In this document: positions 39,269-41,045 of the stretch, one piece after another | Layout: the number at the start of each line of letters is the position of its first letter | Numbering within the stretch: position 1 is the first letter of the stretch | Assembly: GCA_017437065.1 (NCBI GenBank) | Contig: JAFSBX010000015.1 | Span: forward strand, 1 to 41,045 | Direction: 5' to 3' | Source of the DNA: Lachnospiraceae bacterium | GTDB taxonomy: Bacteria; Bacillota; Clostridia; Lachnospirales; Lachnospiraceae | DNA length: 41,045 nt | Made by a program: the position numbers and the translations under genes | Notes under the pieces: model-generated | The model's database searches: none | Told to the model about the DNA's origin: nothing | What the model saw: the letters and a program-made list of their open reading frames with translations, nothing else

Positions 39269-40828
39269 TTGGAATTAGTGAAACAAAATATACATATGGA
39301 CCGGATAAAATGTCTTGCAGGTACACAGATTACTTTGGAAAATGACGTGAATATTCCCGATAACAGACCGGATGCAGAGAGTGTTGTTTTAAGTAAGGGG
39401 ATGATACTTGTAGAAGATAGTAAGGCTTCTGAAAATCATGTACTTGTGAAAGGAAAACTACAGTTTAACGTATTGATTCAATCAGAAACAGGTGGCTTGT
39501 ACGCTATAAATGGAGAAATTCCGTTTGAGGAACAAGTATATATGGAAGGGGTCATGCCTACAGATACGGCAGATGTCATTACTTCGTTAGAAGATATGAG
39601 TGTGGGACTGATTAATTCCAGAAAACTTAGTGTACAGGCGGTGGCAGGATTAAAGCTATGCGTAGATTCTTTGTGGGATGAAGAAGTGGTAACAGGTATT
39701 CTGGTAAATGAAGAAACAGATGGTGCAGTAGAATGTAGAAAAAAGAAAAAAACAGTAGCCCAGATAGCCATTCAAAAAAAAGACATTTTCCGAATAAAAG
39801 AAGAAATGGAGCTGCCGCAAAATTATCCTAATATTATGGAAATTATTTGGCATGATGTGCAGCTTTTAAATGTAGAAGTAAAACTTTTGGAAGAAAAAAT
39901 TGCCATACAAGGTTCTGCACAGTTTTTTATGATTTATGAAAGCGAAGGAGAAGATGGAAGATTACGTACCTATGAGACAACAATACCTTTTGGAGGTACA
40001 ATTGATTGCTATGGCTGTAGAGAGGCGCTTCTGCCGGCTATACGGTTTGATGCCGGTGAGCCAAGTGTGGAGGTACGAACAGATTTTGACGGAGAAGAGC
40101 GTGCTATTGGACTGGAGCAGATTCTGAATATGGATATTCGGCTATATGAAGAAGAAAATTTAGAATATGTGGATGATGTATATGGAATAGATAAAGAGGT
40201 TGAGATTACAAGAAGTGATTTCTTCCATAAGAAGCTGCTGCATTGTTCCAGTGATAAAGTAAAGGCAACAGGTCAGCTGGAAACTATGGCAGCAACAGAT
40301 GGGATTATGCAGATACTTCATACAGATGCGGTAGTACAGATGGATGAAGTGCGACAGGAAGCCGGAAAGTTGACTGCAGAAGGTGCACTTAGAATGCAAC
40401 TTCTACTGTTTACAGGCGAGAATGATAAACCTTATACAAGTGCAGAGGGGTATCTGCCATTTACGTATGAGACAGATTTACATACGGATAAAAAATGTAG
40501 TTATGAGTTGCAACCAACATTATCTGCGGTTATGGCAACGGTATCGGGAAACGGGGACATAGAAGCAAAGGCAATTTTGAATTTTAATTTGCTGGCATTT
40601 GAGGATATTACAGAATCGAAAGTTGCAGAAATAAAGGTTGTGGAAGCAGATGCAGATAAAAGAAACAGATTGCCCGGAATTATTGGATATATGGTTCAGG
40701 AAGGTGACGAATTATGGGACATTGGAAAGCGGTATTATGTACCGGTTTCACAGATTTTAGAGTTTAATAATTTGTCAGGTGAAAATATAAGAGCCGGAGA
40801 AAAGCTGTTAATTGTGAAGCAACGTTAA
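39269..40828 (+). CDS. DUF3794 (SPOCS) and LysM domain protein, spore-associated
   Basis: This 519-residue protein has no signal peptide. It contains SPOCS/DUF3794-type repeats in the first 460 residues and a C-terminal LysM domain (about 470-519, YMVQEGDELWDIGKRYYVPVS in part). Proteins of this architecture in Clostridia are linked to spore coat and exosporium assembly; LysM would bind peptidoglycan. TTG 39269 is chosen because GGAGG lies 9 bases upstream and MELVKQNIHMDR matches the usual N-terminus. The GTG at 39251 would lie upstream of that SD. The SD sits inside the pyrD terminator hairpin, so read-through transcripts may be poorly translated. Confidence 0.85.
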   Translation: MELVKQNIHMDRIKCLAGTQITLENDVNIPDNRPDAESVVLSKGMILVEDSKASENHVLVKGKLQFNVLIQSETGGLYAINGEIPFEEQVYMEGVMPTDTADVITSLEDMSVGLINSRKLSVQAVAGLKLCVDSLWDEEVVTGILVNEETDGAVECRKKKKTVAQIAIQKKDIFRIKEEMELPQNYPNIMEIIWHDVQLLNVEVKLLEEKIAIQGSAQFFMIYESEGEDGRLRTYETTIPFGGTIDCYGCREALLPAIRFDAGEPSVEVRTDFDGEERAIGLEQILNMDIRLYEEENLEYVDDVYGIDKEVEITRSDFFHKKLLHCSSDKVKATGQLETMAATDGIMQILHTDAVVQMDEVRQEAGKLTAEGALRMQLLLFTGENDKPYTSAEGYLPFTYETDLHTDKKCSYELQPTLSAVMATVSGNGDIEAKAILNFNLLAFEDITESKVAEIKVVEADADKRNRLPGIIGYMVQEGDELWDIGKRYYVPVSQILEFNNLSGENIRAGEKLLIVKQR

Positions 40829-40874
40829 AGTAGAACAGCGGATATGACATTGGTTGATTTTTTGGGAAAAATAC

Positions 40875-40904
40875 GGGCCGTCAGACATTATAGTCTGACG
40901 GCTC
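40875..40904 (+). terminator. Terminator hairpin interrupted by a group II intron
   Basis: GCCGTCAGAC (40877-40886) pairs perfectly with GTCTGACGGC (40893-40902), extended by a G-T and a G-C pair. Only GTT follows before the intron-like sequence begins, so the T-run appears cut. Confidence 0.75.
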
Positions 40905-40909
40905 GTTGT

Positions 40910-41045
40910 GTGTGCCAAGCATGGCACTAATCTTGCTAGTGAAAGTCTAGCCACGGGTATTTACCGCCAAGTGTAGTGAACCACAAGTCGGTATCAGTAA
41001 TGGTATGGATGAAGGAAGTGGTGTAGCAAAGTTCTTGAGCCTACG
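40910..41045 (+). mobile_element. 5' end of a group II intron (truncated by the window)
   Basis: The sequence starts GTGTGCC, fitting the group II 5' consensus GUGYG. It forms GTGCC/GGCAC (40912-40916 with 40923-40927). It then shows the conserved GTGAAAGTC (40939-40947) between GCTA and TAGC, followed by CACGGG and later AGTGAACC, all typical of domain I of bacterial group II introns. Its position right after a terminator hairpin is the known target of class C introns. The reverse transcriptase gene would lie beyond the window. The exact first base could be 40908 or 40910. Confidence 0.8.

Overview
The window looks like a chromosomal segment of a low-GC, Gram-positive, endospore-forming anaerobe of the Lachnospiraceae (Clostridia). 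The grounds are the AT-rich intergenic regions, strong AGGAGG-type ribosome binding sites, a T-box leader in front of ileS, a spoIID-spoIIQ sporulation pair, a DUF3794/LysM spore-type protein, a clostridial pyrK-pyrD pair, and a very large secreted GH26 mannanase with Ig-like repeats. A sigma-D-like promoter hints that the organism may also be motile. No rRNA, tRNA or CRISPR array was seen.

Layout. 1-3.1 kb: end of an upstream gene and its terminator, then a long structured leader, an Rpn-family PD-(D/E)XK gene and an overlapping ABC-class ATPase. 3.4-9.4 kb: a 1965-residue secreted GH26 mannanase. 9.4-13.4 kb: promoter, Ile T-box, a 298-bp foldback element and ileS. 13.5-18.5 kb: glycogen phosphorylase and an aconitase-family hydratase. 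18.6-22 kb: a gene for a calcium-loop protein behind a sigma-D-like promoter and an attenuator-like leader, then spoIID and spoIIQ with sigma-E- and sigma-F/G-like promoters. 22-27.2 kb: an amidohydrolase, a lipoprotein with a degenerate GH9 fold, ddl and murF (peptidoglycan precursor synthesis). 27.3-28.4 kb: AT-rich DNA and a decayed DUF4143-type ATPase. 28.4-31.7 kb: plsC (minus strand), divergent from a 7TM hybrid histidine kinase. 31.7-33.1 kb: a second long structured leader and a second Rpn-family (YhgA-like) gene. 33.2-35.9 kb: MBOAT acyltransferase plus SGNH partner. 35.9-36.1 kb: a second foldback element. 36.2-39.2 kb: pyrC-pyrK-pyrD. 39.2-40.8 kb: DUF3794/LysM protein. 40.9 kb to the end: a terminator hairpin followed directly by what looks like the 5' end of a group II intron, cut off by the window.

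Most of the window is core metabolism: translation, glycogen, pyrimidine synthesis, cell wall and sporulation. The accessory material is the two Rpn genes, the decayed ATPase, the two foldback elements and the intron. The most interesting unexplained signal is that the two Rpn genes, 31 kb apart and of different subfamilies, each sit behind a leader of about 190 nt. The two leaders share four short blocks in the same order and with nearly fixed spacing, which suggests a common cis-acting RNA. In the second leader the ribosome binding site is buried in a hairpin; in the first, two strong helices compete for the same bases. Other notable points are SD sequences inside terminator-like hairpins, compartment-specific sporulation promoters that help decide start codons, and loss of catalytic motifs in SpoIID, SpoIIQ and the GH9-like protein.
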